From NCBI RefSeq assembly GCF_036010505.1, contig NZ_CP108569.1:5695001-5759000 (forward strand): DNA of 64,000 nucleotides. Direction: 5' to 3'. Position 1 is the stretch's first letter. Each line of letters opens with the position of its first letter. Under the pieces are notes generated by a model that was given only the letters and a program-made list of their open reading frames with translations, had not been told where the DNA came from and did no database searches. Origin of the DNA: Streptomyces sp. NBC_01197. Its GTDB lineage: Bacteria; Actinomycetota; Actinomycetes; Streptomycetales; Streptomycetaceae. Below, one piece after another: positions 17,043 to 25,235 of the stretch. A program made the position numbers and the translations under genes.

Positions 17043-17114
17043 GCAGCGCCCTCCCCGGGTGCCATGGGACGTGGGACACGGGGTTTGGAACAAGCCGGGG
17101 AGGGCACCGCGCTG
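17043..17114. terminator. Probable bidirectional terminator between convergent genes
   Basis: A long inverted repeat: CCTCCCCGG near 17050-17058 can pair with CCGGGGAGG at 17096-17104, with extra GCGC pairing outside and a loop of about 37 nt. It lies between the convergent MMPL and winged-helix genes. Confidence 0.5.
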
Positions 17115-17140
17115 GGTGTCGCGGGGACGAACGGGTGTGA

Positions 17141-17695
17141 TCAGGGCGCGTACTTGTACCCGACGCGGCGCACCGTACGGATCGTGTGCCGGTGCTCGGC
17201 ACCCAGCTTTCGGCGCAGCCGGGCCACATGGACATCGACCGTCCGGCCGTCGCCCACATGCCCGTACCCCCACACCGTGGTCACCAACTGGTCGCGGCTG
17301 TGCACGCGGTGGGGGTGCGCGACGAGATGCGCGAGCAGCTCGAACTCCAGATACGTCAGATCCAGTGTCCGCCCGTCCACCGAGGCGGTGCGCTGTGCAC
17401 TGTCGATCCGCACCGCCCCTCCGGGTGCGGTGGGGGCCGGTACCGGGCCCGGCTGGTGGTCGGCCGGCACCAGCACCAGATAGCCGATCATCGGGGGCTG
17501 CCCCGGCGCGCTGGGCAGGGTGTGCGGGGGCGCGGGCAGCCAGGTGGCGCCCGGCGGCAGGAAGTCGGCGACCGGGACCACCTCGTCACGGTCGACGGAC
17601 CGCAGCCGGTTCCGGTGGGACGGGAAGGGACTGGCGGTCGCAGAGGTCGCAGTGGTCACGGCGGTCGCAGCGGAGAGGGAACGGGTGTCAGCCAT
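17141..17695 (-). CDS. Winged-helix (OmpR/PhoB-type) regulator without receiver domain
   Basis: A 184-residue regulator. The C-terminal about 95 residues form an OmpR-type winged helix: RTLDLTYLEFELLAHLVAHP, HSRDQLVTTVWGYGHVGDGR and TVDVHVARLRRKLG. The N-terminal about 90 residues are Pro/Ala/Thr-rich and contain no phosphorylatable Asp, so it is not a standard response regulator. No kinase is adjacent. Proteins of this stand-alone kind occur repeatedly in Streptomyces. It converges with the MMPL transporter. Targets cannot be predicted from the sequence. Confidence 0.85.
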   Translation of the reverse strand: MADTRSLSAATAVTTATSATASPFPSHRNRLRSVDRDEVVPVADFLPPGATWLPAPPHTLPSAPGQPPMIGYLVLVPADHQPGPVPAPTAPGGAVRIDSAQRTASVDGRTLDLTYLEFELLAHLVAHPHRVHSRDQLVTTVWGYGHVGDGRTVDVHVARLRRKLGAEHRHTIRTVRRVGYKYAP

Positions 17696-17960
17696 GAGTG
17701 GTCAGCTCTTTCACGCGGAGAGGTCGTCGATGGACGTACGTCGTGCGCGCCGGCCGAAGGCTTCGAAGCGGAAGAGGCGTTAGAGGGCCGGCGCCTGCGT
17801 CGCACGGCAACACACTCGGTCGAAGTCGTGATGCTGACGGGACGGCCAGAACGGTTCGAGGTCGGAGCGACCGGTCGAGGTGTTCTGATGGCGGGCCATG
17901 TGCCCATTGAACCAGATCCGCCGGAGCGGCAGCAGGGGCTCCCGGCAATGGAACGGCTCA

Positions 17961-17989
17961 GGGGCGCCCGCCGGTGCGGCGGACGCCCC
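17961..17989 (-). terminator. Putative glnII terminator
   Basis: GGGGCG (17961-17966) pairs with CGCCCC (17984-17989), and CCGCC (17968-17972) with GGCGG (17978-17982), leaving one internal mismatch and a 5-nt loop. It lies 83 nt downstream of the glnII stop. Confidence 0.6.
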
Positions 17990-18039
17990 CGTGGGGAACG
18001 CGGCGAAGATGCGTACCCGGGTGCTCATGTATTCAGGGA

Positions 18040-18071
18040 GGAGTCCAGGGTGCCCAGGGAGTCCAGGGTGC
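18040..18071. repeat. 18-bp-period direct repeat
   Basis: GGAGTCCAGGGTGC occurs at 18040-18053 and again at 18058-18071, directly abutting the glnII stop codon. A partial third copy (CAGGGAGGA) precedes it. Confidence 0.8.
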
Positions 18072-19100
18072 TCAGACCTGCCCTGCCTTCTCCAGCGCGG
18101 TGCAGCAGGTGTCGGTGACCAGCCGGGTCACCACGTACGGGTCGACGTTAGCGTTGGGCCTGCGGTCCTCGATGTAGCCCTTCCGGTCCCGCTCGACCTG
18201 CCACGGGATCCGGACCGACGCACCGCGGTCGGAGACACCGTAGGTGTACTCGTTCCACCGGGCCGTCTCGTGCAGACCGGTCAGCCGGTCGTCGATCCCG
18301 GCCCCGTAGTTCTTCACGTGGTCCATCGGCTTCGAGCCCTCGCCCAGCGCCTCGCACGCGGTGATGATCGCGTCGTATCCCTCGCGCATCGCCTTCGTGG
18401 AGAAGTTGGTGTGCGCGCCCGCGCCGTTCCAGTCGCCCTTCACCGGCTTCGGGTCGAGTGTCGCCGACACGTCGAAGTCCTCGGCGGTCCGGTAGAGCAG
18501 CCAGCGCGCGATCCACAGCTGGTCGGACACTTCGAGCGGCGACAGCGGACCGACCTGGAACTCCCACTGGCCGGGCATGACCTCGGCGTTGATGCCCGAG
18601 ATGCCAAGACCCGCTGCGAGGCAGTGGTCGAGGTGCTTCTCCACGATGTCGCGGCCGAAGATCTCGTCGGCGCCGACCCCGCAGTAGTAACCCCCCTGCG
18701 CGGCCGGGTACCCGCCCTCCGGGAAGCCGAGCGGCCGGTGGCCGTCGAAGAACGTGTACTCCTGCTCGATACCGAAGATCGCCTCCTGCGCCTCGAACCG
18801 CCCCGCGACCTCGGCGAGTGCGGCCCGGGTGTTGGAGGAGTGCGGGGTCAGGTCGGTGTTGAGGACCTCGCACAGGACGAGTACGTGGTCACCGCCGCGT
18901 ATCGGGTCCGGGCAGCTGACCACCGGGTTGAGCACCAGGTCGGATGCGTGGCCCCGCGCCTGGCTGGTGCTCGAACCGTCGAAGCCCCAGAGCGGCGGGG
19001 CCTCCCCGGTGGCCAGGATCTTCGTCTTCGAACGGAGTTTGGCGGTCGGCTCGGTCCCGTCGATCCAGATGTACTCGGCCTTGAACGTCACGGAAGCCAT
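18072..19100 (-). CDS. glnII: Glutamine synthetase type II
   Basis: A 342-residue GSII (eukaryote-like) glutamine synthetase, making glutamine from glutamate, ammonia and ATP in the cytosol. Family signatures are present: YIWIDGTEPTAKLRSKTKIL, WGFDGSSTSQARG, the ATP/glutamate-site GIEQEYTFFD and GDWNGAGAHTNFSTKAMR, and NVDPYVVTRL at the end. GSII lacks the adenylylation Tyr of GSI. The frame runs upstream to 19541, but the GSII homology and the GlnR box both point to ATG 19100. A four-pentamer GlnR array at 19174-19211 precedes it. Confidence 0.96.
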   Translation of the reverse strand: MASVTFKAEYIWIDGTEPTAKLRSKTKILATGEAPPLWGFDGSSTSQARGHASDLVLNPVVSCPDPIRGGDHVLVLCEVLNTDLTPHSSNTRAALAEVAGRFEAQEAIFGIEQEYTFFDGHRPLGFPEGGYPAAQGGYYCGVGADEIFGRDIVEKHLDHCLAAGLGISGINAEVMPGQWEFQVGPLSPLEVSDQLWIARWLLYRTAEDFDVSATLDPKPVKGDWNGAGAHTNFSTKAMREGYDAIITACEALGEGSKPMDHVKNYGAGIDDRLTGLHETARWNEYTYGVSDRGASVRIPWQVERDRKGYIEDRRPNANVDPYVVTRLVTDTCCTALEKAGQV

Positions 19101-19173
19101 CCTTCGCTGGTGCGGCCCTGCTGGTGCGAGCCCTGCGGTGCGGCAGGCCCATGCCGCAGCATCGCAATCCGTG

Positions 19174-19211
19174 GTTTCCCGGCCGTTGCCCGAGCGTGAA
19201 CGGGGTGTTTC
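19174..19211. promoter_or_regulatory. GlnR binding site upstream of glnII
   Basis: On the minus strand four pentamers occur at exact 11-bp spacing: GAAAC (19211-19207), TTCAC (19200-19196), GCAAC (19189-19185) and GAAAC (19178-19174), each separated by 6 bp. This matches the gTnAC-n6-GaAAc GlnR consensus of Streptomyces. The site is 74 bp upstream of glnII and 34 bp upstream of the divergent Gfo/Idh gene. Confidence 0.85.
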
Positions 19212-19244
19212 CCGGCGCGGATGTGATGGCCGACACTGACCGGT

Positions 19245-20171
19245 ATGACGAAGCCATCGCGTACCAAGCCCACCCGCACGAAGGCGCGTATCGGTCTGCT
19301 CGGCACCGGCCCCTGGGCGCGGTCCACCCACGCCCCCGCGCTCGCCGCCCACCCGGACATCGAGTTCAGCGGGGTCTGGGGCAGACGGCGCGAGGCGGCC
19401 GCCGAGCTCGCCGCCGAACACGGCACGACCGCATACGACGGTGTGGACGCGCTCCTCGCGGCGAGCGACGCGGTCGCGGTGGCTCTCCCACCGGACGTCC
19501 AGGCGCCGCTCGCGACCCGCGCCGCGGCAGCCGGATGCCATCTGCTGCTCGACAAACCGGTCGCCACGACGGTCAGCGGCGCACGCGAGGTCGTGGCCGC
19601 GGCCGCACGCTCCGGCGTCGCGTCCGTGGTCTTCTGCACGCTGCGCTTCACACCGGGGGTGGCCGAGTGGATCGCCGGACAGGCCGCCGTGGACGGCTGG
19701 TTCACCGGCCGCGCGGAGTGGCTCGGGGCGCTCTTCTCACCCGGGGTGGACAGCCCGTACGCGGCCTCCCCGTGGCGCGGGGAGAAGGGCGGGCTGTGGG
19801 ATGTGGGTCCGCACGCGCTCTCGGTCCTGCTGCCGGTCCTCGGGGACGCGACGGAGGTCACAGCGGCCGGCGGCGCCGGGGACACCGTCCACCTCGCGCT
19901 GCGCCACACCTCGGGCGCTTCCAGTTCGGCGACGCTCAGCCTGAGCGCCCCGGCCCGAGCGGCGGGCGCCACCGTCGAGTTCCGCGGCACCCACGGGGTG
20001 GCGGTGCTGCCGGAAGGCCGGGGCGGCGCCGCGCGGGTGCCGTTCGCCGCGGCGGTCGACGCGCTGCTCGCGGCCGTACGGACCGGTGAACCGCATCCGT
20101 GCGACGTACGGTTCGGCCTGCGGCTGACCGAGATCCTGGCGGAGGCGGAGAAGCAGCTGACCGGGAAGTGA
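19245..20171 (+). CDS. Gfo/Idh/MocA family oxidoreductase
   Basis: A 308-residue NAD(P)-dependent dehydrogenase of the Gfo/Idh/MocA superfamily. The N-terminal Rossmann motif ARIGLLGTGPWARSTHAPAL is followed by LLLDKPVATTVSGAREVV, the conserved Lys-Pro catalytic segment, and a C-terminal beta-sheet domain with KGGLWDVGPHALSVLLPVLG (catalytic His region). Substrates are usually sugars or cyclitols; the specific one cannot be told. It is divergent from glnII with only 144 bp between the starts, within which the GlnR box sits, so nitrogen control is possible. It converges on the ArsC-like gene. Confidence 0.9.
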   Translation: MTKPSRTKPTRTKARIGLLGTGPWARSTHAPALAAHPDIEFSGVWGRRREAAAELAAEHGTTAYDGVDALLAASDAVAVALPPDVQAPLATRAAAAGCHLLLDKPVATTVSGAREVVAAAARSGVASVVFCTLRFTPGVAEWIAGQAAVDGWFTGRAEWLGALFSPGVDSPYAASPWRGEKGGLWDVGPHALSVLLPVLGDATEVTAAGGAGDTVHLALRHTSGASSSATLSLSAPARAAGATVEFRGTHGVAVLPEGRGGAARVPFAAAVDALLAAVRTGEPHPCDVRFGLRLTEILAEAEKQLTGK

Positions 20172-20209
20172 CCGGCGGCGCGGCGGAGCAGCAGGGGCCG
20201 GGCGGGAAC

Positions 20210-20569
20210 TCACCGCCCGAGAACGTCCCGTACCGCTTCCTCCGTACGCGCCACCACCGCCGTGCCGTCGTCCGCCGTGATGATGGGCCGCTGGATCAGC
20301 TTCGGATGCCCGGCCAGCGCGGCGATCCACCGGTCCCGCGCTTCCGCGTCGCGCGGCCAGTCCTTCAGCCCGAGCGCCTTCGCGTCCGGCTCCTGGGTCC
20401 GGGTGATGTCCCACGGCTCCAGTCCGAGCCGGCCGAGCACCTCCCGGATCTCGTCCTCACCCGGCACGTCGTCCAGGTATCTGCGGACGGTGTACGAAGC
20501 ACCTTCCGCGTCCAGCAGGTCCACCGCGCTGCGGCATTTCGAGCATGCGGGATTGATCCAGATCTCCAT
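20210..20569 (-). CDS. ArsC/Spx-family arsenate reductase-like protein
   Basis: A 119-residue thioredoxin-fold protein of the ArsC/Spx family. The N-terminal site MEIWINPACSKCRSAVDLLD has a Cys-x2-Cys motif rather than the single Cys of plasmid ArsC. Downstream KLIQRPIITADDGTAVVAR is the conserved second signature. No arsenic transporter or ArsR regulator is nearby, so a general thiol-redox role is as likely as arsenate reduction. The open frame extends upstream to 20962, but ATG 20569 begins the conserved domain. Confidence 0.88.
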   Translation of the reverse strand: MEIWINPACSKCRSAVDLLDAEGASYTVRRYLDDVPGEDEIREVLGRLGLEPWDITRTQEPDAKALGLKDWPRDAEARDRWIAALAGHPKLIQRPIITADDGTAVVARTEEAVRDVLGR

Positions 20570-20698
20570 GGGGTCAAAGGTACGTGAGAGGCCGTCCGGA
20601 CCCTTCTGGCCAGGGGCTTCTGTCAGTGCCGGGCAGTAAAATGGAAGCAGTTCGTGAGGGCCCGTGAGGGCCCTTTCACCAGCGCCTGGAGGTCGCCG

Positions 20699-20956
20699 AT
20701 GGCCGTAGCCGTGTTCCCGACGGAGTCCCTGGTCAAGAAGAAGCTGCCCGCAGGAAAACCACGTGACTGGTACGTCTCGCACAACCGCAGGCTGAAGGCG
20801 ATGCGCCTGACCATCGCGCTGCTCGACACCGGTGTCTACCGGCCGGATCAGGCAACGAACCGGAAGATACGCTCCACGGCTGCTCTCGCGGGCATCCACC
20901 CGCCGTCCGACACCACCTGCCGGATGGTCCGTGTCCTGATCCGCTTGGGGCGCTGA
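20699..20956 (+). CDS. Conserved hypothetical small basic protein
   Basis: An 85-residue protein beginning MAVAVFPTESLVKKKLPAGK with a good GGAGG (20688-20692) 6 nt before ATG 20699. It is rich in Lys/Arg and has one Cys near the end (TTCRMVRVLIRLGR). I recognise it only as a conserved Streptomyces protein of unknown function. It has no signal peptide or transmembrane segment. It is divergent from the ArsC-like gene. Confidence 0.7.
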   Translation: MAVAVFPTESLVKKKLPAGKPRDWYVSHNRRLKAMRLTIALLDTGVYRPDQATNRKIRSTAALAGIHPPSDTTCRMVRVLIRLGR

Positions 20957-20979
20957 GCACACCAGTAGTCCGACCGGGT

Positions 20980-21027
20980 TTCACCAACTGATCCACCGGC
21001 TGATTCACCGAGTGCTTCACCAGTCGT
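20980..21027. repeat. 12-bp tandem repeats
   Basis: Four consecutive degenerate 12-bp units beginning TTCACC or TCCACC: TTCACCAACTGA, TCCACCGGCTGA, TTCACCGAGTGC and TTCACCAGTCGT. They lie in the 137-bp gap between two convergent genes. On the minus strand they would read as four-residue Gly-Glu units, but no gene is supported there. Confidence 0.75.
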
Positions 21028-21093
21028 TCGGTCGGTGGGGGCGGACATCAACTCGCACCCACCGGCCGAAGCGGAACCGGCCGGGCCCCGCCG

Positions 21094-21942
21094 TCAGTCC
21101 GTGCCGCGTGTCCCGATGACAACCGTGGCGTACCGCTCAACGCTGCTGGCCACTCGTGCGGACAGCCCGTCCCGGGTGACCGTCCGTACGGCCGCGGGCG
21201 CCTGCCGTTCGCTGGTCTCGAACAGCAGATGGCCGCCAGGCGCCAGCCAGGGCAGCGCGGCCGCGGTCACCCGCCGCAGTACGTCGAGGCCGTCCGCACC
21301 ACCGTCGAGCGCGACGCGCGCCTCGTGCACCCGGGCCTCGGCGGGCAGCAGCTCGATCTCCTCCGTGGGGACGTACGGCACGTTGGCCAGCAGGATGTCG
21401 ACGCGGCCCCGCAGCGACCGCGGCAGTGGACTGTAGAGGTCGCCTTCGTACACCCGGCCCCCGGCACCGGCGACATTGCGGCGGGCACAGCGGACCGCGG
21501 CGGGGTCGACATCGGCCGCGTGCAGTTCGGCTCCGTCCAACGCGGCGGCGAGCGCGGCCCCCAGCGCGCCCGAGCCGCAGCACAGGTCGACCACGACGGC
21601 CCCGGGCGGAGCGAGGGCGACGGCCTGCTCGACCAGGAACTCGGTACGCCGGCGGGGTACGAAGACCCCCGCGTCCACGGCGACGCGCAGACCGCAGAAC
21701 TCCGCCCAGCCCAGTACGTGTTCGAGCGGGAGCCCCACGACGCGCCGGTCGACCATGGCGGCCAGTTCGGCGGAGTCGCGGGCGGCGGAGACAAGCAGCG
21801 CCGCTTCGTCCTCGGCGAAGACACAGCCCGCGGCCCGGAGCCTGGTGACGATGGCGGAGAGCGGCAGCGGTGACTGAGGTGACGGCGGTGACTGAGGTGA
21901 GAGCGGTGACTCAGGTGTCAGATGTGACGGTGGGACCGGCAT
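21094..21942 (-). CDS. PrmC-related protein N5-glutamine methyltransferase
   Basis: A 282-residue class I SAM-dependent methyltransferase related to PrmC/HemK. The SAM motif is VVVDLCCGSGALGAALA (about 117-133). The family's NPPY catalytic motif is NVPY here (LLANVPYVPTEEIELLPAE), as in the PrmC-related subfamily rather than true PrmC. The N-terminus (residues 8-26) is a Ser/Pro repeat, SPLSPQSPPSPQSPL, encoded by 18-bp DNA repeats. ATG 21942 has only a weak AGG upstream, so a start after the repeat cannot be excluded. The substrate protein is unknown. Confidence 0.85.
   Translation of the reverse strand: MPVPPSHLTPESPLSPQSPPSPQSPLPLSAIVTRLRAAGCVFAEDEAALLVSAARDSAELAAMVDRRVVGLPLEHVLGWAEFCGLRVAVDAGVFVPRRRTEFLVEQAVALAPPGAVVVDLCCGSGALGAALAAALDGAELHAADVDPAAVRCARRNVAGAGGRVYEGDLYSPLPRSLRGRVDILLANVPYVPTEEIELLPAEARVHEARVALDGGADGLDVLRRVTAAALPWLAPGGHLLFETSERQAPAAVRTVTRDGLSARVASSVERYATVVIGTRGTD
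21867..21920. repeat. 18-bp tandem repeats in the methyltransferase N-terminus
   Basis: Three 18-bp units (21867-21884, 21885-21902, 21903-21920), GCGGTGACTGAGGTGACG and close variants, encode hexapeptides of the SPQSPP/SPLSPQ type, in frame. Confidence 0.85.
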
Positions 21943-22126
21943 GTGAGCCTTTCGGGATACCTGTGGGGCTCCCTCGGTTCACCTGGGTCAGATGAACCGC
22001 ACGGCCGTGAGGGGGAGCGCCCGGCCTGCTACAGCGGTAATGGGGCTCACCTCCTCGGTACGGTCCACGGGCGTGGGGAGGGCAACAGTACATGAGAGCG
22101 CCGTCCTTTCCGCGGGGTCCGACCGT

Positions 22127-22744
22127 TCACGGGGCGAAGGTGCCCGGGCCGCCCATGCCGCGCAGAAGGGTGTCGACCACGCGGGTGGCCAACTCGTCGA
22201 CATCGTCGGCGTCGTCGGGTCCGGCCGGTTCGGTCCGGCTCTGGGCCGCCTCGTGGATCAGTGCGTAGTAGACGCGGCGCGTCCAGTCCAGATCGGCGTC
22301 GGCGCGCAGCACACCGGCGTCCCGGGCACGCCGGAACAGCCGGTCGCACCGGCCGAGCACATCGGCATGGATCCGCGCCACTTCGGGATTCTCCGGCGCC
22401 GTCCTGCTCATGGCGAATCCCCAACTGATCTTTACCCGCAGAGCGTTCGCCGTCACCTGGTAGAGCGCGACCAGCGGAGGTGTGCTGTCGGGGCGGGCAC
22501 TCTCGACTGCCTGGTGGAACTGCTGAGTGGCCCAGGCGGTCAGCGCCTCGACCAGGGCTTCCCGGGTCGCGAAGCGGCGGTGCACGGTCGTCCGCGCGAC
22601 GCCCGCCGCCTCGGCGATCTGCTCCATCGTCGCCGCCGGTTGAGCGCTCAGCACCCGCTCGGCGGCGGTGAGGATCGCCTGGACGGTGCGCTCCGCGTCC
22701 GCGCGCAGAGGCCGTCGCGGACCCCGCTGATACATGCGATCCAT
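22127..22744 (-). CDS. TetR family regulator of the divergent SDR gene
   Basis: A 205-residue TetR repressor. The HTH spans about residues 18-62: TVQAILTAAERVLSAQPAAT, then QIAEAAGVARTTVHRRFATR. ATG 22744 is preceded by AGAGG at 6-nt spacing. It is divergent from a short-chain dehydrogenase gene, and the 140-bp interval holds a 26-bp near-perfect palindrome over the SDR promoter, so autoregulation and control of the SDR are very likely. The inducer is unknown, probably a substrate of the SDR. Confidence 0.9.
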   Translation of the reverse strand: MDRMYQRGPRRPLRADAERTVQAILTAAERVLSAQPAATMEQIAEAAGVARTTVHRRFATREALVEALTAWATQQFHQAVESARPDSTPPLVALYQVTANALRVKISWGFAMSRTAPENPEVARIHADVLGRCDRLFRRARDAGVLRADADLDWTRRVYYALIHEAAQSRTEPAGPDDADDVDELATRVVDTLLRGMGGPGTFAP

Positions 22745-22809
22745 GGGCTACCTCTCGATGATCGCGGTGATCTCGGGCCAAGACTACGACAGCGTGGCGA
22801 TTCAGCTCC

Positions 22810-22842
22810 TACTTGCAACATTGATGTCGCAAGTACTACATT
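22810..22842 (+). promoter_or_regulatory. Promoter and TetR operator for the SDR gene
   Basis: The palindrome at 22810-22835 has arms TACTTGC and GCAAGTA and an inner ACAT-TG-ATGT, with one mismatched pair over 26 bp. It overlaps a good plus-strand promoter: -35 TTGCAA (22813-22818), an 18-bp spacer, and -10 TACATT (22837-22842). A bound TetR dimer would block RNA polymerase. Confidence 0.75.
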
Positions 22843-22884
22843 CAAAGCGTCATCCGAGACTCGTATCTGGCGCGGGAGTGTGTG

Positions 22885-23673
22885 ATGGATCTGCAGTTGA
22901 CCGGCAAAACGGCAGTAGTGACCGGCGCGAGCCGTGGCATCGGCCTGGCCACGGTGGCCGCGCTCGTCGGTGAGGGCATGAGGGTGGTGGCGGCGGCCCG
23001 GACCGTCACTCCGGAGCTCGAAGCCACCGGGGCGCTGGGCGTATCCGTGGACCTGACCGACCCCGCCGGGGCCTCCGACCTGCTGCTCCGCGCGACGGAC
23101 GAATTCGGCAGGCTGGACCTGCTGGTCAACAATGTCGGCGGTGGTGACAGTGGGGCCGGACAGACGGGCGGCTTCCTCAGCTTCTCGGATCAGCAGTGGC
23201 AGGACTCGTTCGACCTGAACTTCACCGCCGCCGTCCGCACCACCAGGGCCGCGCTGCCCCATCTCATCGGAACCGGGGGCGCCGTGGTCAACATCTCTTC
23301 CAACGGAGCCAGGACGCCGCACGCTGGGCCCGTCACGTACACGACCGCCAAAGCGGCGCTCACCGCGTTCGGCAAGGCGCTGGCCGAGGAGTTCGGCCCG
23401 CGTGGTGTCCGCGTCAACACGATTTCACCGGGCCCGGTCCGCACCGCGATGTGGGAGGCCCCGGACGGCTACGGGGCCGAACTGGCCGCCGCGATGGACC
23501 TGGGCCAGGAGCAACTCCTGGCCCAGCTCCCCTCGCTCATGGGCATGGTGACCGGCCGGCTGGTGCGGCCCGCCGAGGTGGCGGCGCTCGTCGCCTACCT
23601 CGCGTCGCCCCTCGCGGGCAGCGTCACCGGGGCGGATCACATCATCGACGGCGGCGCGATCAAGACCGTATGA
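22885..23673 (+). CDS. SDR family NAD(P)-dependent oxidoreductase
   Basis: A 262-residue classical short-chain dehydrogenase/reductase. It has the cofactor motif TGASRGIGLATVAAL, NNVGGG, the catalytic Ser in VVNISSNGA and the Tyr-x3-Lys pair in TYTTAKAALTAFGKALAEEF; the C-terminus SVTGADHIIDGGAIKTV is typical. GTG 22882 and ATG 22885 are both possible; the ATG is used. Expression is probably repressed by the adjacent TetR. Three 24-bp repeat units follow the stop directly. Confidence 0.92.
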   Translation: MDLQLTGKTAVVTGASRGIGLATVAALVGEGMRVVAAARTVTPELEATGALGVSVDLTDPAGASDLLLRATDEFGRLDLLVNNVGGGDSGAGQTGGFLSFSDQQWQDSFDLNFTAAVRTTRAALPHLIGTGGAVVNISSNGARTPHAGPVTYTTAKAALTAFGKALAEEFGPRGVRVNTISPGPVRTAMWEAPDGYGAELAAAMDLGQEQLLAQLPSLMGMVTGRLVRPAEVAALVAYLASPLAGSVTGADHIIDGGAIKTV

Positions 23674-23741
23674 ACTACAGGCCGCCGCACCGTGTGAACG
23701 GCGTGCCGCCGCGCCGTATGAACCGCACGCTGCCGCGGCCT
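23670..23741. repeat. 24-bp tandem repeats after the SDR stop
   Basis: Three degenerate 24-bp units (23670-23693, 23694-23717, 23718-23741), each starting ATGAAC or GTGAAC followed by GCCGCCG-rich sequence. They fill the gap between the convergent SDR and amylase genes. The period equals eight codons, but no open gene uses them. Confidence 0.75.
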
Positions 23742-25119
23742 ACGACGTGGCGGTCGTGTCGAGAGCGAGTGCGCCCTTGGCCGGGACCGTCGCCGTGACC
23801 TTGCCGTCGTTCCCGACCGTCACGGTGTTGCCCGTGCAGTTGCCCGGGGACGCCTTGGCGACGTTGCAGTACGTGCCGCCGGGCAGTGACGTGGTGAACG
23901 TCTGCTGGAGGTCGCCGCCCCCGTTGTTGAGGGCGACGTACCCCTTGGCGCCGCGCCCGAAGGCGATGGCGCTGCCCTGCGACCACCAGTCGGTCACCGC
24001 CGCGTCGCCGACGGCGTTGTGGAACCCGACCATCCCGGTGATCTCGGGGTCCGCGTGCATGTTGGTCCAGCCGTCGCTGCCGCTGGGCGGCCCCGCGTCC
24101 TTGTCGGACCACTCGTAACCGGAGAAGACGTTCGGTGAGCCGTAGGGGAACGCGAGCATGAAGGCGTTGGCGAGCTTGTAGGTGTCGCCGTCCTTGTAGC
24201 TGAGCGTCGAGCCGTTCCGTTCGGTGTCCCAGTCGTCGACGAACGTGGTGGCCTTGTCGCCGGGCAGCTTCCCGTCGGCGACGTTCTGCAGGCTGCCGAG
24301 GTCGCCGCCCTGGAAGGCGCTCTTGAGGTGGGTGCCGTAGCGGAACTCGTCGACGTCGCCGAGTCCCGTGTACTCCTCTGGCTGTACGGCCTCGCCACTG
24401 CCGTAGATGACCTCCGAGACCCAGAAACCGGGGTCGGCCATCTTGCTCCGGATGGCCTGCAGGTCGGCGGCGGCCATGTGCTTCGCCGCGTCGATGCGGA
24501 ATCCGTCGACGCCCATCTTCCGCAGGCCGGTGAGGTAGCCGGCGACGGTGGACCGGACGTAGTCGCTGCCGGTGTCGAGGTCGGCCAGGCCGACCAGTTC
24601 GCAGGTCTGGACGTTCTCGCGATTGGTGTAGTCGGTGATGTCCTTGCGGCAGGTGTGGAAATCCGGGTCGCTGTACGTCCCCGGGTAGTTGTACTTGCTG
24701 TACTGCGTGCCGCCCGTCCCGGTGCCCGACCCGGCCGACATGTGGTTGATGACCGCGTCGGCGATCACCTTGACGCCGGCCGCATGGCACGCGCTCACCA
24801 TGCCCTGGAACGCGTCGGCGTCCCCGAGGCGCCCGGTGATCCGGTAACTCACGGGCTGGTACGAGGTCCACCACTGGGAACCCGCGATGTGCTCGGTGGC
24901 CGGTGACACCTCGACGTACCCGTAACCGGCCGGGCCGAGCGAGTCCGTGCAGATCTTTCCGACGTCCGTGTACGGGCGCTCGAAGAGGGTTGCGGTGACG
25001 GTCCGGTCGCCGGGAGGCGCGCCCTGCGCCTGCCAGGGGGTGAGGGCGAGCAGACCGCCGGTGGCCATGACCCCGGCCATGACCCCGGTCATGGACGTGC
25101 CGAGCAGACGGTTGCGCAT
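23740..25119 (-). CDS. aml: Secreted alpha-amylase (GH13)
   Basis: A 459-residue exported alpha-amylase hydrolysing internal alpha-1,4 bonds of starch. A signal peptide (residues 1-33, ending QAQG) precedes the (beta/alpha)8 barrel. Visible catalytic regions are DAVINHMS (I), GFRIDAAKH with the nucleophile Asp (II), [13 protein letters not shown] with the acid/base Glu (III) and [11 protein letters not shown] with the third Asp (IV). Region IV has Trp where most amylases have His (NHD). Domain C ends the protein; the CBM20 starch-binding domain of many Streptomyces amylases (about 566 aa) is absent. Palindromic operators lie upstream. Confidence 0.93.
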   Translation of the reverse strand: MRNRLLGTSMTGVMAGVMATGGLLALTPWQAQGAPPGDRTVTATLFERPYTDVGKICTDSLGPAGYGYVEVSPATEHIAGSQWWTSYQPVSYRITGRLGDADAFQGMVSACHAAGVKVIADAVINHMSAGSGTGTGGTQYSKYNYPGTYSDPDFHTCRKDITDYTNRENVQTCELVGLADLDTGSDYVRSTVAGYLTGLRKMGVDGFRIDAAKHMAAADLQAIRSKMADPGFWVSEVIYGSGEAVQPEEYTGLGDVDEFRYGTHLKSAFQGGDLGSLQNVADGKLPGDKATTFVDDWDTERNGSTLSYKDGDTYKLANAFMLAFPYGSPNVFSGYEWSDKDAGPPSGSDGWTNMHADPEITGMVGFHNAVGDAAVTDWWSQGSAIAFGRGAKGYVALNNGGGDLQQTFTTSLPGGTYCNVAKASPGNCTGNTVTVGNDGKVTATVPAKGALALDTTATS

Positions 25120-25235
25120 CGTTGCGGCTCCTTCGTGGGGCGGGCAGTGCGGTGTCCCGGGGCGGCCGCGTGCGGGTGACCGCCATGGGGGGAGACGCAG
25201 AGGAGCCTGCCGCTAAGGCATGAGCACTTCAAGAG

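Larger units (their letters stand above)
17696..18071. other. Intergenic region between the wHTH gene and glnII
   Basis: A 376-bp gap with no convincing gene. It contains the wHTH promoter region, the putative glnII terminator (17961-17989) and a two-copy 18-bp direct repeat (18040-18071). Confidence 0.6.

Noticed and set aside
14798..17107. Long minus-strand open frame (769 codons) opposite the MMPL gene
   Set aside because: Composition is His/Arg/Gln-rich shadow sequence; the plus-strand MMPL frame has clear family motifs.
20848..21051. Small minus-strand gene covering the 12-bp repeats
   Set aside because: It overlaps the end of the supported 85-residue gene and has only repeat-derived Gly/Glu content.
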